64,000 nucleotides of DNA from Flagellimonas profundi. Lineage in GTDB: Bacteria > Bacteroidota > Bacteroidia > Flavobacteriales > Flavobacteriaceae. Position 1 is the first letter of the stretch, and each line of letters starts with the position of its first letter. Of the stretch, positions 1-8,408 are shown one piece after another. Location of the stretch: contig NZ_JAFLNM010000001.1 in NCBI RefSeq assembly GCF_017313275.1, positions 620,001 to 684,000 on the forward strand. The letters are read 5' to 3'. The position numbers and the translations under genes were made by a program. The notes under the pieces were generated by a model that worked only from the letters and a program-made list of their open reading frames with translations, did not search any database and had not been told where the DNA came from.

Positions 1-769
1 TTGAATGTGTGATAGGTACGCTTCCTTGGACACCATCGTGTATGCCAGTGTACAAATTAAGTTCTGTGGCCATTGATTTTTTCTTTGATATCGGCATATG
101 TAAGGGAGACCTTCTTCGAGCCTCATAAATGTTCAAACTGTCTTTGGATTCTGTGCAGGCCAGTATATCTTTCCAAGATAGGTTTTCTTTACTGATACTT
201 TGATAATACCAAGACTCCAAATCCGATATGCCGACCCAAGATTGGTAGCTTGCTACTTGGAATTCAGATAATAAGTAGTGACACATCGCGGTATAACCTC
301 CACCACTTAAACCAATAACATGTATGTTTTTTATATCCACATTGGAATTTTGTATTGCAAAATCGATAGCTTCATCTATTTGACCAATAACAAGATTACT
401 GCAGCAGGAGTTGGGATTGTTGTTTGGACCATTAAAGTTGGGATGAATGTAATTAAGGTTATTTTCCAGACACAACTGAGACAAAGGGTCTGGTTGCGTA
501 TGGTCACCGCCCCATGTGTGAAGACTAACAACAAGAGGTCTGGCCTCTTTGTCCTGTGTTTTATGGAAATATGCATATTGTTCGTGCTTTGTGAACCTAC
601 TCTTTATCTTAACTTCTTTAAAACCCCTGTTCCATTTATTTGGTGGGTCAACTAATCGAGTAATTATAAGCACTGCTTTCTTGGCATATTGGGCTTGATT
701 AAAGTCATAGAATACCAACAGAGATATTAAAACACTGATTACAATTATATATATTGACTTTATCTTCAA
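1..769 (-). CDS. alpha/beta hydrolase, secreted or membrane-anchored (partial, C-terminus off the left edge)
   Basis: The minus strand is open from a TTG codon at 767-769 to the left edge, about 256 codons. The N-terminus has a charged start (LKIKS) followed by a hydrophobic stretch, so it is probably a signal anchor. Further in are a VSLHTWGGDH segment typical of an oxyanion-hole loop and a nucleophile elbow, IGLSGGGYTAM, whose Ser would be catalytic. Near the edge a TGIHDG segment could carry the acidic residue. This is the fold of prolyl-oligopeptidase-like and carbohydrate-esterase-like hydrolases; the substrate cannot be told. No in-frame ATG precedes the hydrophobic stretch and a TAA lies upstream in frame, so the TTG start is a choice by elimination. 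Confidence 0.7.
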   Translation of the reverse strand, partial: MKIKSIYIIVISVLISLLVFYDFNQAQYAKKAVLIITRLVDPPNKWNRGFKEVKIKSRFTKHEQYAYFHKTQDKEARPLVVSLHTWGGDHTQPDPLSQLCLENNLNYIHPNFNGPNNNPNSCCSNLVIGQIDEAIDFAIQNSNVDIKNIHVIGLSGGGYTAMCHYLLSEFQVASYQSWVGISDLESWYYQSISKENLSWKDILACTESKDSLNIYEARRRSPLHMPISKKKSMATELNLYTGIHDGVQGSVPITHS

Positions 770-1112
770 TTTAGTTAATGAGTTTATGTATAAAGTAAAA
801 GGTTAGAAAATTATTCCGATGTCGGCAAAAATATTTAATGAATCCGCTCATTGGTTAATTTACGTTAAAAAGTAGACATAAATACTTTTGTTTAAACTTG
901 GAAATCATAATTAAGGTTATTGGGTGTCATTAAGGGAAATGTGACCGATTGCCCTTATTCCCCGAAAGTTTTTTTACCAATTATAAACACTTAATCGATT
1001 ATTTCACATCTTGACCGAATAGGTGACTGAAATCATTTTATGGGTGAAAATTACTCTTACTTTTATAATCGAGAATTTGATTCTCACCTACTTATATCAA
1101 CCCAAAACTGAA
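770..1112. other. intergenic region between divergent hydrolase and polysaccharide operon
   Basis: About 340 AT-rich bases without a convincing gene. A TACTTTTG at 883-890 fits the Bacteroidota -7 element (TAnnTTTG), but no TTG lies at the expected spacing upstream, so I do not call a promoter. The polysaccharide operon must start here. A GTG at 1023 opens an in-frame extension of the aminotransferase, but that extension looks like untranslated leader. Confidence 0.4.
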
Positions 1113-2246
1113 ATGGAAACCACAGTGTTAAAGAAAATTTGGTTGTCACCTCCTCATATGGGAGGAAATGAAGAAGCCTATGTAAAGGAGGCCTTTGAAA
1201 CCAATTGGATAGCTCCTTTGGGACCTAACGTCCAACAATTTGAAAAATCAATTGAAGATTTTGTTGGAAATAATGCCCATGCAGCTTGTTTAAGCTCAGG
1301 AACAGGGGCCATACATTTAGGACTGGAGCTTTTGGGAGTAAGTAAAGGAGATGAAGTGATCTGTCAAAGTTTTACTTTTTCAGCTTCAGCAAACCCTATC
1401 ACTTATTTGGGAGCATCTCCAATATTTGTGGACAGTGAAGAAGATACGTGGAATATCTCACCGATCCTTTTGGAAGAAGCAATTAAGGATAGAATGGCCC
1501 ATGGAAAAAAACCAAAGGCCATTGTGGCGGTACATTTATATGGAATGCCCTATAAAGTGGATGAGGTTCATGCGATAGCGAGGAATTATGATATTCCGGT
1601 AATCGAAGATAGCGCTGAAGCTTTGGGTAGCTCTTACAGAGGCTTTAATTGCGGAAGCTTTGGTGATATCGGGGTTTTATCTTTTAATGGAAACAAAATT
1701 ATAACCACTTCTGGTGGTGGAGCCTTATTATGCAAAGACCAAACGACCAAGGAAAAGGCAGTTTTTTTGGCTACTCAGGCCAGAGATAATGCTCCACATT
1801 ATCAGCATTCCCATATTGGTTACAATTATAGGATGAGCAATGTATTGGCCGGAATTGGTCGTGGTCAAATGGAAGTTCTGAAAGATAGGGTGGCGGCTAG
1901 AAGGCATAATTTTCAATATTATAAAGAGCACCTTTCAACCTTGCCTGATATCACTTTTATCAATGAGCCAGAAGGAAGTTATTCCAATAGATGGCTCACC
2001 TGTATTTTGACCCCATCTTTTGAAGTAAGGGAAAACTTAAGAACAGCCTTGGATAAAAAGAATATAGAGTCTAGACCTTTATGGAAGCCTATGCATTTGC
2101 AACCGGTATTCGAAAAAAATGTTTCGTTCGTTAATGGAATTAGTGAGGATCTATTCGAAAGAGGGTTATGCTTGCCTAGCGGTAGCAGTCTCGAAATAGA
2201 TGATTTGGATCGAATTTGTGGAATCATTAAAAACGAACTCAAATGA
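1113..2246 (+). CDS. DegT/DnrJ/EryC1-family PLP sugar aminotransferase
   Basis: A 377-residue enzyme that would transfer an amino group to a nucleotide-linked keto-sugar, as PglE/WbpE-type enzymes do in making bacillosamine-like sugars. Visible signs are an ACLSSGTGAIHLGL cofactor-binding segment, the EDSAEALGS segment that holds the pyridoxal ring, and the Schiff-base lysine in FNGNKIITTSGGG. The ATG at 1113 gives a normal family length; the reading frame extends to a GTG at 1023, but the 30 added residues are not family-like. The stop overlaps the start of the next gene (ATGA), so the two are translationally coupled. The partner is a CapD/PglF-type dehydratase, which would supply the 4-keto sugar substrate. 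Family sure, exact sugar unknown. Confidence 0.9.
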   Translation: METTVLKKIWLSPPHMGGNEEAYVKEAFETNWIAPLGPNVQQFEKSIEDFVGNNAHAACLSSGTGAIHLGLELLGVSKGDEVICQSFTFSASANPITYLGASPIFVDSEEDTWNISPILLEEAIKDRMAHGKKPKAIVAVHLYGMPYKVDEVHAIARNYDIPVIEDSAEALGSSYRGFNCGSFGDIGVLSFNGNKIITTSGGGALLCKDQTTKEKAVFLATQARDNAPHYQHSHIGYNYRMSNVLAGIGRGQMEVLKDRVAARRHNFQYYKEHLSTLPDITFINEPEGSYSNRWLTCILTPSFEVRENLRTALDKKNIESRPLWKPMHLQPVFEKNVSFVNGISEDLFERGLCLPSGSSLEIDDLDRICGIIKNELK

Positions 2247-4189
2247 TCAAGGAATTCTTTTTTAGGGGTGGTAGGCGATATGCTTCCAAATGGACGGTAC
2301 TTTTCATAGACCTTTGTATTATTTCCTTTTCGTTCATTTTGGCATACTTTATTAGGTTCAACCTAAGTTTCAATTTCGATGTACAGCGATTGTGGGCCCA
2401 GCTTCCGGTCATAGTATTACTGTTTTTGGCTGCTTTCTTGATTTCCGGGAGTTACAAGGGGGTGGTAAGGCATACGGGGATTAAAGACGTATATGCCATT
2501 TTTAATGCGGTATGTTTGGCCAGTATCGGTGCCATTGCGGTTGTTTTGGCAAATAGATATTTGGAGTTGGTAGATAGATTCACAATTCCATTGTCCATCA
2601 TTATTATTAATAGCTTATTGGCATTTTTGGCACTTGCAGCGTCCAGATTTGTTTTCAAAATAGCTTTTGAAAGTATAATGAAAAGTGGTCAGGCACCATC
2701 AAAGAACCTTATAATTTATGGGGCTGGGGAGTCGGGCATCATTACATACAATACATTGACGAATCACTCGAAAATGGGAGTGAAAGTAATTGGTTTTGTT
2801 GACAACAACTTGCAAAAAGTCGGTAAACAGATAAATGGGGTCAAAGTATATGATAAATCCATACTGACAGAAGCCTTTATCAAGTTCAATAATGTTTCAG
2901 AAGTTATTTTCTCCATTCAGACGATTAACCCAAAACGGCTGAGGACCTTGGTAAATGAAATTGTTGATTTGCCCGTAAATGTAAAAATAGTTCCACCAGT
3001 AGAGGATTGGATCAATGGAGAGTTGAAAGTATCACAGATCAAGCGAGTCCAGATTGAGGATTTATTGGATCGACCTCCAATTGAAATCAAGAATAGCAAG
3101 GTGATGAAGGATTTTGATGACAAAGTAATTATGGTTACTGGAGGAGCTGGGTCTATCGGTAGTGAATTGGTGAGACAGATTTGCAAGTACAACTACCGTT
3201 CTTTGATTATTATCGATCAGGCAGAATCTGCACTATATGACTTACAACAGGAATTAAAACAGGCTGGTTTTTTCAACTTTGTTCCCATTGTCAGCGATAT
3301 AAGGGATAAAAACAAAATGCGTGTGCTGTTTGAACAATACCAGCCCGATAGGATATTTCATGCTGCGGCATATAAACATGTCCCGCTCATGGAGCAGAAC
3401 CCTTATGAAGCGGTGAAAATCAATGTAGCGGGTACCAAAACCATTGTTGACCTTGCATCTGAATACGAAGTGGAAAAATTTGTTTTTGTTTCTACGGACA
3501 AAGCGGTGAACCCAACGAATATTATGGGAGCTACCAAACGTATTGCGGAGATGTATATTAGTTGCAGACAGCAGGAAGGCAAAACCAAATTTATAACAAC
3601 CCGATTTGGAAATGTGCTAGGTTCCAATGGGTCGGTAATACCATTGTTCAGAAAACAAATAGAAAAAGGAGGGCCATTAACAGTTACCCATAAAGATATC
3701 ACGCGGTATTTTATGACCATTCCAGAAGCATCCCAATTGGTATTGGAAGCCGGTGCCATGGGAAAAGGAGGTGAGATTTTTATCTTCGATATGGGAGAAT
3801 CCGTAAAAATCATGGATTTGGCCAAGAATATGATTAGGCTTTCAGGATTGCAATACCCCGATGATATTGATATTAAGATCACCGGTTTGAGGCCAGGGGA
3901 AAAGTTATATGAAGAGCTTTTGGCCAATGGTGAAAATACGCTTCCTACATATCATGATAAAATCATGATCAGTAAGGTAAGGGAAATCAATTACCCCAAA
4001 GTTCGTACCTTAATAGACGAGCTTTGTATATCCAATCTTTTCTTTAAGGACAATGTCGTTCAATTGATGAAAAACATTGTTCCGGAATATATTTCCAACA
4101 ATTCAGATTTTTGTAAATTGGACGAAAAGAAGTCAAATCCAGAAACCATAAAGGAATCCAAAGTAAATTTTCCCCAACTAAACAGCTAA
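2243..4189 (+). CDS. CapD/PglF/FlaA1-type membrane nucleotide-sugar 4,6-dehydratase
   Basis: A 648-residue enzyme. The first roughly 130 residues hold four hydrophobic segments, followed by a Rossmann-like CoA-binding domain (YGAGESG near residue 160). Then comes the short-chain dehydratase domain with GGAGSIGSEL near residue 299, YKHVP, STDKAVNP near 416 and MGATKR. The family uses bound NAD to turn UDP-GlcNAc or a related sugar into a 4-keto-6-deoxy sugar. This is the substrate of the PLP aminotransferase encoded just upstream and overlapping by 4 bases. Length and domain order match full-length PglF/CapD proteins. It acts at the inner face of the cytoplasmic membrane. No glycosyltransferases follow, so this module must work with glycan genes elsewhere. 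Confidence 0.93.
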   Translation: MIKEFFFRGGRRYASKWTVLFIDLCIISFSFILAYFIRFNLSFNFDVQRLWAQLPVIVLLFLAAFLISGSYKGVVRHTGIKDVYAIFNAVCLASIGAIAVVLANRYLELVDRFTIPLSIIIINSLLAFLALAASRFVFKIAFESIMKSGQAPSKNLIIYGAGESGIITYNTLTNHSKMGVKVIGFVDNNLQKVGKQINGVKVYDKSILTEAFIKFNNVSEVIFSIQTINPKRLRTLVNEIVDLPVNVKIVPPVEDWINGELKVSQIKRVQIEDLLDRPPIEIKNSKVMKDFDDKVIMVTGGAGSIGSELVRQICKYNYRSLIIIDQAESALYDLQQELKQAGFFNFVPIVSDIRDKNKMRVLFEQYQPDRIFHAAAYKHVPLMEQNPYEAVKINVAGTKTIVDLASEYEVEKFVFVSTDKAVNPTNIMGATKRIAEMYISCRQQEGKTKFITTRFGNVLGSNGSVIPLFRKQIEKGGPLTVTHKDITRYFMTIPEASQLVLEAGAMGKGGEIFIFDMGESVKIMDLAKNMIRLSGLQYPDDIDIKITGLRPGEKLYEELLANGENTLPTYHDKIMISKVREINYPKVRTLIDELCISNLFFKDNVVQLMKNIVPEYISNNSDFCKLDEKKSNPETIKESKVNFPQLNS

Positions 4190-4201
4190 ATTTTAAGTAC
4201 C

Positions 4202-4969
4202 ATGAACCTAAAATTAAAATTGGCATATGTAATATTGGTATGCCTGATGTATTCTTGTGGCTCCACGCAAGATGTAGTTTATTTTCAAGACGCTACCCAA
4301 TTTGAAACATTGGTTGATGATAATACGTTTACTTCCAAGTTTAAAGTAGATGATTTGGTCAGTATTCATGTTTCTACGTTAGATCCAGAAGCCAGTGCTC
4401 CCTTTAATTTATTTCGGGGTGCCGAAGAAGGAGGGTTGTCCATGCGTCCGGAACAAGTTAACTATTTGGTGGATGAAAATGGAGAAATTGACTTTCCTGT
4501 AATCGGAAAAATAAAGATTGAAGGTCTATCCCCAAGTGAAACTAAAGCATTATTGAGGGAAAAATTGTCAGATTATTTGAAGGATCCCATTATTAATATT
4601 AGGATTCGAAATTTTACAGTGACTATTTTGGGAGCTGTTAATCGTCCTGGGACTTACCCCATCAATGGTGAACAAATTACGATTATGGAGGCTTTGGGGT
4701 ATGCCGGAGATATCAATATTAAAGGTAGACGAGACAATGTGATGGTAATCAGGGATTTTGACGGAACCAAGGTCTATAATAGAATAAATCTCAATAGCAA
4801 GGATGCTCTAAAATCACCAGTATACTATTTAACGCAAAACGACGTGGTATACATAGAGCCCAACAAATCAGGTAAAGTACAATCTAATTTGGATCAAAGA
4901 GCAAACATAACCTTTTCTATTGCCTCATTGTTGATTACTTCAACCATAATCCTGTTAACTAGAAATTAA
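4202..4969 (+). CDS. Wza-like polysaccharide export lipoprotein
   Basis: 255 residues. The signal peptide ends in a lipobox (LMYSCGS, Cys about residue 19), so the mature protein is a lipoprotein. A Poly_export domain follows (FKVDDLVSIHVSTLDPEA, then VDENGEIDFPVIGKIKIEGLS) and then an SLBB domain (VTILGAVNRPGTYPINGEQ). A hydrophobic C-terminal segment (ITFSIASLLITSTIILLTRN) probably crosses a membrane. The family forms the periplasmic and outer-membrane export channel for capsule or exopolysaccharide. It lies 12 bases after the dehydratase and 50 before the Wzc-like kinase, which is its usual partner. Confidence 0.93.
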   Translation: MNLKLKLAYVILVCLMYSCGSTQDVVYFQDATQFETLVDDNTFTSKFKVDDLVSIHVSTLDPEASAPFNLFRGAEEGGLSMRPEQVNYLVDENGEIDFPVIGKIKIEGLSPSETKALLREKLSDYLKDPIINIRIRNFTVTILGAVNRPGTYPINGEQITIMEALGYAGDINIKGRRDNVMVIRDFDGTKVYNRINLNSKDALKSPVYYLTQNDVVYIEPNKSGKVQSNLDQRANITFSIASLLITSTIILLTRN

Positions 4970-5019
4970 TATTTCAAATACCTTATTTCAACAGGTTAAA
5001 TTAATACGCTCCAATTTAT

Positions 5020-7386
5020 ATGAACAATTCTGATTTTGATTTGAAAGCCCTTATAAATAAGTATTTGAAAAATTGGCATTGGTTTGCAATTGCAGTTGTA
5101 ATTGCCTTGGTTCTTGCTTTTCTTAAGTTAAGATATACAACACCAAAGTATCAGTTAAATGCTAAAATTCAGGTGGTTGAAGAAAATAATTCGGTTTCAG
5201 AACTCAGTGTTTTAAAAGATTTGAATGTTTTTAGTGGTAAGGGAAGTACGGAAATGTCGGATGAAATAGAACTTTTAAAATCTCGAGATAATTTTATTAA
5301 GGTTGTTCAGAAATTAAAATTAAACGTCTCTTACCAATTATTGGGCAACTTAAGGAATACAGGAATTTATCCAAATTATCCAGTTGCTATTAATTTTTTG
5401 GCCGAAGATTCTATTCAAAACAAAAGTGAATTTTCATTTTACATTAAAATATTAAATGAAAATGAATTTACATATGCGGTTGAAGAAGATGCAGCCGAGA
5501 AAAGGATACCTTTTGGGTCCAACATCAAAACGAATGTTATTGGAGACATAATAATTACACCTAATATTGAGTATTTAAACAGATTTTTAAACCAGAATAT
5601 TCTGGTAACGATCAGGCCTGTTCCTTTTGTTGCCCAAATTTACAGAACCAATGTAGAGGTGTCTACTGTTGATGAATTTTCTAGAATAATGAACATTTCT
5701 CTACAAGATGCTATTCCTCAACGTGGGATTGACGTACTTAACGCCTTGATACAGCAAAATAATGAAAATGAAATTCAGGATAAAAAAACTATTGCAGATA
5801 GAACCAGTCAATTCATAAATGATCGTATCGCGGATATTTATTCCGACCTTTCCTCTGTTGAGGAAACGGCTGAAACCTTTAAAGAAAGTAGAGGGATAGC
5901 TGATTTAGCATCGCAATCCAGTGTAAACTTTCAACAAAGTGCGGCTAGTGAAGCCGAACTGCAAAATGCAAATATTCAGTTGAATATTGCTTCTTCCATG
6001 CAAAATATGTTGAGTGAACAGGAAGGTTATGAGATTATACCAAATGCTGGCCTTACGGACCCTAGTATAGACAATATTGCTACACGTTATAATGAACTGG
6101 TTGCAAGAAGAAACCGGTTGTTGGAAAGTTCCAATGAAAGAAACCCTGTGATTGTGGAATTAGACCAACAATTGGAAAGTTTGAAACGTGGAATGCAGTC
6201 AAGTTTAAACAATGTTACCAACAACTTGAATTTGAGGGTCAATAGTTTGAGCAAACAATTGTCTCAGATCAATTCTAGAATCTACGCCACCCCAGGTGCC
6301 GAACGGGCATTGAGGAATATTTCTAGAGAACAGCAAACTACCGAGGGACTCTATATTTACTTGTTGCAAAAACGTGAAGAGGCACAAATCGCTTTTGCCT
6401 CTGCTTCACCCAAAGCAAGAATTGTTGACAATGCTTATTTGGCAAATCCATTGCCTGTGGAACCCAAACGGATGATAACCTATCTAGCGGCGCTTATTCT
6501 TGGATTGATAGTTCCATTTTCAGTAATTTATGTCAAAGACCAGTTGGACAATAAGGTCCATAACAAATTGGATTTGGAGCATATTGCCGGAGACATCCCC
6601 GTAATTGTGGAGATTCCCAAATTGGGAAAAAAGGATACAAGATTGGTCAAAAAAGAAGATAGATCTGTTTTAGCGGAATCCTTGAGAATATTACGGACCA
6701 ATTTGAACTATATTCAGAAGTCTCATAAATCCACCTTCAATAACATCATATTCATTACATCGAGTGTACCGGGAGAAGGCAAAACCTTGCTTTCTTCTAA
6801 CCTAGCTGCTATTTATGCCAATACAGGGAAAAAAGTTTTGCTTATCGGTGCCGATATCAGAAACCCTAAGCTATATGACTTCTTTACTACTGATGACATG
6901 GTTAAGACCGATAAAATGAAGCCAAGAAGAAGCACTAAGGATGGTTTGACCGAATACCTTGTCAATTCTAAATTGACCATTCATGATATAACCAATCCTG
7001 CTCAAGTCAATGAAAATTCGATTGATATTATATTTTCAGGGAAAATTCCACCCAACCCATCAGAGTTATTAATGAAGGATAGAATGGGCGACCTATTTGA
7101 AAGAGCATCCGAACTTTATGATTATGTAATCGTGGACACCGCACCATTAATGGTTGTGACTGATACACTGTTGATTAGTGAATATGCAAGTCAAATTCTT
7201 TATGTGGTCAAAGCAAACAGCACGGAGAAGAAGGTACTTGACTTCCCGGTTAAACTTAAAGCCGAAGGAAAACTTAAAGGTTTGTCTTTCGTTGTAAACA
7301 ACGTAAAGCAAAACAATTTAGGCTACGGCGGAAAATATGGTTACGGCTATGGGAAATCCACGAAAAAATGGTGGAAATTCGCTTGA
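5020..7386 (+). CDS. Wzc-like polysaccharide co-polymerase and BY tyrosine autokinase
   Basis: 788 residues. An N-terminal Wzz domain starts at the first membrane segment (about residues 17-35). A long periplasmic coiled-coil-rich part follows, then a second membrane segment near 485-505 preceded by a proline-rich LPVEPKR. The cytoplasmic kinase domain has Walker A (SSVPGEGKT, about 582-590), Walker A' (LIGADIRNPK, about 606-615) and Walker B (YVIVDTAPL, about 701-709). The C-terminus is a tyrosine-rich tail (GYGGKYGYGYGK), the usual autophosphorylation cluster. The family sets chain length and gates export through the Wza partner. Its stop codon directly abuts the stop of the opposing phosphatase gene. 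Confidence 0.95.
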   Translation: MNNSDFDLKALINKYLKNWHWFAIAVVIALVLAFLKLRYTTPKYQLNAKIQVVEENNSVSELSVLKDLNVFSGKGSTEMSDEIELLKSRDNFIKVVQKLKLNVSYQLLGNLRNTGIYPNYPVAINFLAEDSIQNKSEFSFYIKILNENEFTYAVEEDAAEKRIPFGSNIKTNVIGDIIITPNIEYLNRFLNQNILVTIRPVPFVAQIYRTNVEVSTVDEFSRIMNISLQDAIPQRGIDVLNALIQQNNENEIQDKKTIADRTSQFINDRIADIYSDLSSVEETAETFKESRGIADLASQSSVNFQQSAASEAELQNANIQLNIASSMQNMLSEQEGYEIIPNAGLTDPSIDNIATRYNELVARRNRLLESSNERNPVIVELDQQLESLKRGMQSSLNNVTNNLNLRVNSLSKQLSQINSRIYATPGAERALRNISREQQTTEGLYIYLLQKREEAQIAFASASPKARIVDNAYLANPLPVEPKRMITYLAALILGLIVPFSVIYVKDQLDNKVHNKLDLEHIAGDIPVIVEIPKLGKKDTRLVKKEDRSVLAESLRILRTNLNYIQKSHKSTFNNIIFITSSVPGEGKTLLSSNLAAIYANTGKKVLLIGADIRNPKLYDFFTTDDMVKTDKMKPRRSTKDGLTEYLVNSKLTIHDITNPAQVNENSIDIIFSGKIPPNPSELLMKDRMGDLFERASELYDYVIVDTAPLMVVTDTLLISEYASQILYVVKANSTEKKVLDFPVKLKAEGKLKGLSFVVNNVKQNNLGYGGKYGYGYGKSTKKWWKFA

Positions 7387-8130
7387 TCAATAAAAAGTTT
7401 GAATCGTATTTTCAATAATGGGAAGTAACCTATTCAATATTTTTTTGGATAGCTTGATTTCTTTTAACAAACCAAGCTGTCTCAGGTTATGGACATCGGT
7501 TCCCACAAAATCTATTAAATCGTCTTTCAATAATTTTTCGGCCATTTTATGTACTTCTAGACCATAAGATTCTGAACTTAGGGAAAGCAAATTGAGTTGG
7601 AATAAAATGCCATTTGATTTCATCGAAGGATACTTACCATATTTTCCATGATAGTACATGTACCTTTCAGGATGGGCTAAAATTGGAAAAAATCGGTGTT
7701 TGGCGATTTGTTCAACGGCGGTGTCAAAATTAAAAGAGGGTTGAAGATAGGACATTTCAATAAGTAGATACTCGTTTTTTAATGGCATGACCTTTTGATC
7801 CTCCAGAATGTTTTCAAAGTTATCATCGATCATGTGCTCCGCAGCACAATCAATCTTAAAGTCCGACAACCCCTTTCTTTTCAGTTCAAAAGTGAGTTCG
7901 TTGTATGCATCTCCAATGGTTTTGGGGGTGTTGTCATAATGATTGTGCATGATATGGGGAGTGCATATAAAATTGGTCGTACCGAACGCTGCAAACCCAT
8001 CCAGTAACGCTATGGATTCGTCTACCGTTTTTGCTCCATCGTCAATACCAGGGAGTAGATGATTGTGTATATCTACCAGACCATGTAAATAATCGGCCAA
8101 ATAAACCTTTCTTTCAAAAAAACTGAACAT
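7387..8130 (-). CDS. CpsB/YwqE-type PHP-family protein-tyrosine phosphatase
   Basis: 247 residues of the polymerase-and-histidinol-phosphatase (PHP) fold. The N-terminal metal motif is DIHNHLLPGIDDGAKT (about 21-36), with further metal ligands in CTPHIMHNHYD, AHPERY and GTDVHNLRQ. These manganese enzymes dephosphorylate bacterial tyrosine autokinases. The gene faces the Wzc-like kinase tail to tail with no spacer (TGA followed at once by TCA). The pairing suggests the phosphatase resets that kinase. It is in its own transcription unit, since no leftward gene precedes it. Confidence 0.92.
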   Translation of the reverse strand: MFSFFERKVYLADYLHGLVDIHNHLLPGIDDGAKTVDESIALLDGFAAFGTTNFICTPHIMHNHYDNTPKTIGDAYNELTFELKRKGLSDFKIDCAAEHMIDDNFENILEDQKVMPLKNEYLLIEMSYLQPSFNFDTAVEQIAKHRFFPILAHPERYMYYHGKYGKYPSMKSNGILFQLNLLSLSSESYGLEVHKMAEKLLKDDLIDFVGTDVHNLRQLGLLKEIKLSKKILNRLLPIIENTIQTFY

Positions 8131-8220
8131 GCATAAAATTTGGACTGCAAAGATAATGGATCTAGCAGGTCATTTAATATGATAAAACTCAAATAAAAAT
8201 GTTTGTTGGATATTAAAACA

Positions 8221-8245
8221 AAAAACCGGCCTTTTTTAAGGCCGG
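8221..8245 (-). terminator. strong Rho-independent terminator with no gene upstream
   Basis: A perfect 8-bp stem (CCGGCCTT / AAGGCCGG) with a 4-base loop is followed on the minus strand by a run of six U. No leftward coding sequence ends here: the only gene to the right (8409) runs the other way. It would end a short leftward transcript, perhaps a small RNA, or act as an attenuator in the leader of the phosphatase gene at 8130. Confidence 0.75.
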
Positions 8246-8319
8246 CTCGATAGAATCACTACTTAATGTATCTTATAACTAAACTCAGTAGCTAAGATAA
8301 GCCTTAATTTAATCCATTA

Positions 8320-8369
8320 GGATTAACAAAAGATCAAAAAGGTTAATGAAAGATTAATAGGATTAACCA
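8320..8369. promoter_or_regulatory. repeated GRTTAAY sites upstream of the two-component operon
   Basis: Four TTAA cores (8323, 8343, 8354, 8363), each in a GATTAAC- or GGTTAAT-like context, lie 40-90 bases before the kinase start. The last three are spaced about 9-11 bases, one helical turn, which is how OmpR-family regulators often bind. The regulator encoded at 9676 is OmpR-type, so autoregulation is a reasonable inference. The region is AT-rich, so the repeat could be partly chance. Confidence 0.4.
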
Positions 8370-8408
8370 AGGGGTAAATAGCTGGTAATTTTTTGTTTAT
8401 TTAGCGGT

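Noticed and set aside
883-890. Bacteroidota -7 promoter element (TACTTTTG)
   Set aside because: It fits the consensus but no matching upstream element lies at the right distance.
1023-1112. N-terminal extension of the aminotransferase from a GTG
   Set aside because: The 30 added residues are not family-like and a good ATG at 1113 gives normal length.
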